64,000 bases of DNA. It comes from Bog-473 sp963824195 (GTDB lineage: Bacteria; Actinomycetota; Acidimicrobiia; Acidimicrobiales; RAAP-2). The stretch covers positions 1-64,000 of the forward strand of contig CAWGOJ010000018.1 in assembly GCA_963824195.1 (NCBI GenBank), written 5' to 3'. The notes beneath the pieces were generated by a model. It searched no databases, was not told the DNA's origin, and worked only from the letters and a program-made list of their open reading frames with translations. Position numbers and translations under genes: made by a program. Shown here one piece after another: positions 60,468 to 64,000 of the stretch; position 1 is the first letter of the stretch, and each line of letters begins with the position of its first letter.

Positions 60468-60490
60468 ACCCAGAGCACAGCCCCACGGCA

Positions 60491-61246
60491 GTGGCCTCCT
60501 CCGTCTACGACACCATCGGGCGAGGCTACGTCGCCCACCGGCGTCCCGACCCACGTTGGGAGGCCATCGTCGCCGGGCACCTGGGCGCCGACGCGGGCGA
60601 CCTCGTGGTCAATGTCGGCGCGGGATCCGGCTCGTACGAACCGACCCACTGTGCCGTCGTCGCCGTAGAGCCGTCGGCCGTCATGGTGGCGCAGCGGCCC
60701 CCCGGCGCCGCTCCCGCCGTGCGCGCCGGTGCCTCGGCGCTGCCGCTGCCCACGGGATGCGCGGCGGTGGCGCTGGCCATCCTGACGGTCCACCACTGGG
60801 ACGACGCGGCCGCCGGCCTGGCCGAGCTGTGCCGGGTCGCACCGAGACGGATCGTCCTCGCCATCGACTTCGAGATCCACTCCCATTTCTGGCTGCTCGA
60901 CGAGTACCTGCCCGAGGTGGGCGACCACACCCGGCGCTGCGGCCCGGCGGCGGACGACATCGCGGCGGCCATCGGGGCCACGACGTCGGTCCCGTTACCC
61001 GTGCCGCGCGACATGGAGGACGGCGTCCTCGGCGCCTACTGGTGCCGGCCGGAGGCCTACCTGGATCCGGCCGTGCGGGCGAACGCATCCGGGCTGGCGC
61101 TGGCCGACCCCGCCGTCGTGGCCCGGGCGATCGGCCGTCTCGAGGCGGACCTGGCCGGCGGCGCATGGCAGCGGCGCCACGCGGACCTGTCGACGCTGGA
61201 CTCGGTGGACGTGGGGTACCGGTTGCTGGTCAGCGACGAGCGCTGA
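60491..61246 (+). CDS. Class I SAM-dependent methyltransferase
   Basis: 251 residues from GTG 60491. Motif I VVNVGAGSGSYEP, acidic strand 2 VVAVEPSAVMVAQ, hydrophobic LAILTVHHWDD and LCRVAPRRIVLAIDF fit the small-molecule methyltransferase group. It is 23 bp after the thiolase and may belong to the same transcript. Substrate unknown. Confidence 0.8.
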   Translation: MASSVYDTIGRGYVAHRRPDPRWEAIVAGHLGADAGDLVVNVGAGSGSYEPTHCAVVAVEPSAVMVAQRPPGAAPAVRAGASALPLPTGCAAVALAILTVHHWDDAAAGLAELCRVAPRRIVLAIDFEIHSHFWLLDEYLPEVGDHTRRCGPAADDIAAAIGATTSVPLPVPRDMEDGVLGAYWCRPEAYLDPAVRANASGLALADPAVVARAIGRLEADLAGGAWQRRHADLSTLDSVDVGYRLLVSDER

Positions 61247-61331
61247 CCGAACCGAACTTCGATCGTCCCCGACGGATCCGGGTGGCCGACCGCGCTCCAC
61301 CGCGCTGACCGGGCCCGGCGGCCGGCCCGCC

Positions 61332-62501
61332 TCAGGCCGCCGCCACCGAGGACGGTGGTGGACGCTCCCGCCAGTCCCGCTGGTTGCGCAGCCGGTTGTG
61401 GAACCCGCAGAGCAGCCGCCCGTTCTCCTGGGTCGTCGGGCCGCCGTCGGCATAGGGCTCGATGTGGTCGGCCTGGCAGCTCCCGGCCGGCTCGTAGCAG
61501 TAGGGGTGGGTGCAGATGCGGTCCCGCAGCTCGATCGCCCGCCGCGTCCCGCCGCTGAAGAGCCGGGCCCGCACACTCACGTCGACGCGGCCCCCGAGCG
61601 AGAAGATCGCCCGCTCGAAGTAGGCCGAGTCCATCCAGGGCGAGAGGGCGCAGGGCGCGAGGACGGTCCCGTTCTCGAGCTCGCAGATACGCCCCTGGAT
61701 CGTCTCGTAGCCGACGAAGACGCTGAAGAGAGGGGCCGGGCGGATGCCGTCGGCCGGCGCGGTGCGGCTGCGGGCGGCCATTTCGACGAGGGCGTCGGCG
61801 CGGCGTTGCGCCGAGGTGCGGGCCAGCTCGTCGATCCTCGGGGTGCGGCCCAGGCGTTCCTTGGCCTCGGCACAGTCGGCTTCGAAGAGCTGGTGCTCCA
61901 GGCGGTTCAGCTCGGCCGAGACGATGGAGCCCGACACCGGGTCGAGGGTCATCTGCCCGAGCCACATGCCCGAGTAGCTCGACTCGAGGTACACGCTGCG
62001 CCCCGCCCGGCGCTCCTCGTCGGCGGCGTCGGCCCCCTCGGGGTCGGCCAGCTGCTTCCAGTAGTCGAGCGCCCGCTCGAAGTCGTCGAAGCCCAGCTGG
62101 CACGCCTGGGCGACGAGCATCGGCTCGTCCCGCGCCATGGACGCCTCGGTGCGGTGGCGCCGGGCCGAGGCGATGGCCCGGGCGTGCTCGGTCCCGATCT
62201 GGCCCTCCCGCCAGGCCTCGGCGCAGCACGGCAGGTGGCGCAACGTCCGGCCGAGGCGGACCCGGCGCCGGGCAACCGGGCGCGGGACCCGACAGCGCGC
62301 GGCGATCCAGGCCGCCGCGGTCTTCGCCCCGTCGGCCGCCCACTCCTCGCCCGCCTCGAAGGCGGCGGTGGCCTCGGTGACGAACGCCTCGAAGCGGGCC
62401 AGCTCGCGGTGGAGCACCTCGATGGAGGCGCAGTCGCCGTACTGCTGCGCCCCCGACGACACCAACGCACTGAGCGCCTCGCCGAAGTCCTCCAACTCCA
62501 T
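61332..62501 (-). CDS. DUF222-HNH endonuclease-like protein
   Basis: 389 residues. The helical DUF222 domain fills about residues 10-300; the C-terminal HNH core reads RICTHPYCYEPAGSCQADHI, EPYADGGPTTQENGRLLCGF and HNRLRNQRDW, with Cys pairs for structural zinc. These proteins are repeated in many actinobacterial genomes, sometimes as 13E12-type repeats, and are thought to be nucleases, perhaps of mobile origin. A single copy is visible here. ATG 62501 is the first good start after Pro-rich sequence. Confidence 0.85.
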   Translation of the reverse strand: MELEDFGEALSALVSSGAQQYGDCASIEVLHRELARFEAFVTEATAAFEAGEEWAADGAKTAAAWIAARCRVPRPVARRRVRLGRTLRHLPCCAEAWREGQIGTEHARAIASARRHRTEASMARDEPMLVAQACQLGFDDFERALDYWKQLADPEGADAADEERRAGRSVYLESSYSGMWLGQMTLDPVSGSIVSAELNRLEHQLFEADCAEAKERLGRTPRIDELARTSAQRRADALVEMAARSRTAPADGIRPAPLFSVFVGYETIQGRICELENGTVLAPCALSPWMDSAYFERAIFSLGGRVDVSVRARLFSGGTRRAIELRDRICTHPYCYEPAGSCQADHIEPYADGGPTTQENGRLLCGFHNRLRNQRDWRERPPPSSVAAA

Positions 62502-62779
62502 GGGCCCATGGAAGCACGAGGGTGTGACAGATGTACGACAGATCAACGGGGGATCGATGCGACCGGTGGCGTCACTTTCTCGGCGCGACAACGCGCGCGA
62601 GCGACCGTTCTCCGGTGTGCTCCGAGGCGTCCGGAGGCAAACAGGCTGGGCGCTCGGACCTAAAGGAGGTGCGCCTCTCACTCTCACTCGTACTCGTACT
62701 CGTGCACCTCGTCACGACCGGCACAACCGGCACCGCAGGTTCAACCGGCACGGCAGGCTGCTCTGCAGCGCGCCGCGGC

Positions 62780-64000
62780 TCAGGAGCGCGCCGCAGCCAG
62801 CGGCACGGGGCGGGCCAGGCTCCAGCTGAACGTGTCCTCGATGTCGGCCAGCTCCAGCGGCGTCGCCAGGTCCTGCACGGTCGGGCCGACCCGGTCAGCC
62901 ACGGCCTGCAGCAGGTCGGCATCGAAGCCCCACAGCCCGATGGCGTTGGTGCCGAGGATGCGGCGGAGGTCCTCCTCGGGCAGGCCGCCGAAGATGTACC
63001 GCAGCGTCTCGCGGTGGACGGGGGCGGCGCCCTCGAGATGCGGGTAGTCCGCCCCCCACATCAGCTTGTCGATTCCGATCTCGTGCCGCATCTCGGCCTC
63101 ATAGCGCTTCATGAGCGACCCGCCCATGTAGACGTGCTTCTCGAAGTAGTCGCGGGGGCGCATCTTGAGGTAGCTGCGCACGGGCGCGCCCCCGTGCGTG
63201 TCGAAGAACGATTCCATGTCGCGGATGAGCGATGGCAACCACTGCACCCCGTTCTCCGTGACCACCACCTTGAGGTCCGGGTGGCGGTCGAACACGCCAC
63301 CGAAGATCAGGAACCACAGCGGCCGCCGGGTGAAGACGAACACCTCGTAGAGGCCCAGCATCCCGCCGTGCTCCGCGTCGTAGAGGAATTTCGTGTCCGT
63401 CGCCGAGCCGGACGCGCCGGTGTGCAGGTTGACCACCATCTCGTGGTCCTCGCAGGCGCTCCAGAACGGCTCGAAGTACTCGTCGGCATACCCGGGTAGC
63501 CGGGACGTGACCGACATGGCCGGGAGCATGACCCCGCCGAAGATCCCGTTCTCCCGCGCCCACGCCACCTCCTCGACGGCGCGCGCCATGTCGTGGAAGT
63601 CGATCGGCATGCAACCGGCCCGGCGCCCCGGCGCGGCGGCGCAGAACTCGGCCAGCCACCGCATGTAGCCGTGCAGCGCGGGCCAGACGACCTCGAGGCC
63701 CTTGTCGGTGGCCGCACCCAGGTACATGGCCGGTGACAGACCTCCCGCGAGGATCGGCCCGGGCAGGGTCACCTCGGCGTGGATCCCCTGTTCCTCGAGG
63801 ACCGCGAGGCGGCGCCCGCCGCCGTCGCCGGGCACCACCCAGTCCGTGCCGTAGTGGGCGAGCCACCCCTCGGCCGCGTCGGTATCGACGCCCATGCCGG
63901 CCAGGCGCCTCGAGGCGGTCGCCCGCACCGGATCGGACTCGTCGACCTCGCCCGGGTCGAAGCCGCCGAACATGGAGATGGCCAGCGACGACATGTCACC
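62780..64000 (-). CDS. Amidohydrolase family 2 (ACMSD-like), 5' end cut by the window
   Basis: Coding continues to the window edge; an ATG at 63994 exists, but relatives have a longer N-terminus with a metal-binding HxH, so I treat it as partial. Visible: FGGFDPGEVDESDPVRATAS, metal-ligand His in VVNLHTGASG, Glu in VVVTENGVQWLPS and final Asp in MWGADYPHLEGAAP. The family acts on aromatic or other ring compounds (decarboxylation or hydrolysis). TGA at 62780-62782. Confidence 0.85.
   Translation of the reverse strand, partial: GDMSSLAISMFGGFDPGEVDESDPVRATASRRLAGMGVDTDAAEGWLAHYGTDWVVPGDGGGRRLAVLEEQGIHAEVTLPGPILAGGLSPAMYLGAATDKGLEVVWPALHGYMRWLAEFCAAAPGRRAGCMPIDFHDMARAVEEVAWARENGIFGGVMLPAMSVTSRLPGYADEYFEPFWSACEDHEMVVNLHTGASGSATDTKFLYDAEHGGMLGLYEVFVFTRRPLWFLIFGGVFDRHPDLKVVVTENGVQWLPSLIRDMESFFDTHGGAPVRSYLKMRPRDYFEKHVYMGGSLMKRYEAEMRHEIGIDKLMWGADYPHLEGAAPVHRETLRYIFGGLPEEDLRRILGTNAIGLWGFDADLLQAVADRVGPTVQDLATPLELADIEDTFSWSLARPVPLAAARS

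Overview
The window is high-GC DNA with dense, often 1-4 bp overlapping genes and many GTG starts. A MurT/GatD pair (D-isoglutamine amidation of lipid II), PspC/LiaR-type signalling, an MMPL transporter and many acyl-CoA genes point to an actinobacterium. The DUF1214, DUF222-HNH and Thr-rich low-complexity proteins suggest the Acidimicrobiia, but that is an inference without a phylogeny.

Two very different regions meet at a tRNA-Val(CAC) gene (9793-9869, minus strand, CCA encoded). Left of it (1 to about 9.7 kb) is a gene-poor decaying island: a tyrosine integrase broken into several frames next to the tRNA 3' end, an N-terminally truncated IS30 transposase, an IS110-like tail joined to a broken DedA gene, two ruined methyltransferases, and two diverged copies of an unknown gene in inverted orientation. 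A few frames there look intact (a VOC-fold protein, a zinc-ribbon protein, a two-gene secreted/membrane unit). Right of the tRNA the window is normal, tightly packed chromosome.

Main blocks on the right: (1) 10.7-17.5 kb, a TetR-controlled operon of fatty acyl-CoA reductase fused to a HAD domain, a zinc alcohol dehydrogenase, a LarA-like nickel-racemase-family protein and a PlsC acyltransferase, with a probable leaderless promoter and a palindromic operator; this is my best candidate for an undescribed lipid pathway. (2) 20.8-24.2 kb, a HAD-PlsC fusion, MurT and GatD in one overlapping operon. (3) 24.5-30.2 kb, LysR, GNAT, Gfo/Idh and TldD/TldE. (4) 31-40.6 kb, mixed genes including a GGDEF-PAS-HD-GYP cyclic-di-GMP protein and a sulfotransferase. 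(5) 40.7-47.7 kb, a seven-gene acyl-CoA operon with a thiolase-fold protein lacking the thiolase Cys and His, a DUF35 partner, a CoA ligase, an SDR and a di-iron protein; the make-up resembles steroid or isoprenoid side-chain degradation. (6) 48.5-57.7 kb, carotenoid oxygenase, cold-shock gene with a strong terminator, CysQ-like phosphatase, a PspC-kinase/LuxR-regulator envelope-stress module, and an MMPL transporter. (7) 57.8-64 kb, aldo/keto reductase, a second DUF35-thiolase pair with catalytic residues intact, a methyltransferase, a DUF222-HNH protein and an amidohydrolase cut by the window edge.

Three otherwise healthy genes on the right (zinc alcohol dehydrogenase, TldE, DUF4389 protein) each carry one single-base frame shift, at least one in a homopolymer. 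Residual assembly errors are a real possibility there and may add to the decay seen on the left. All calls are from reading the sequence; no database search was run.
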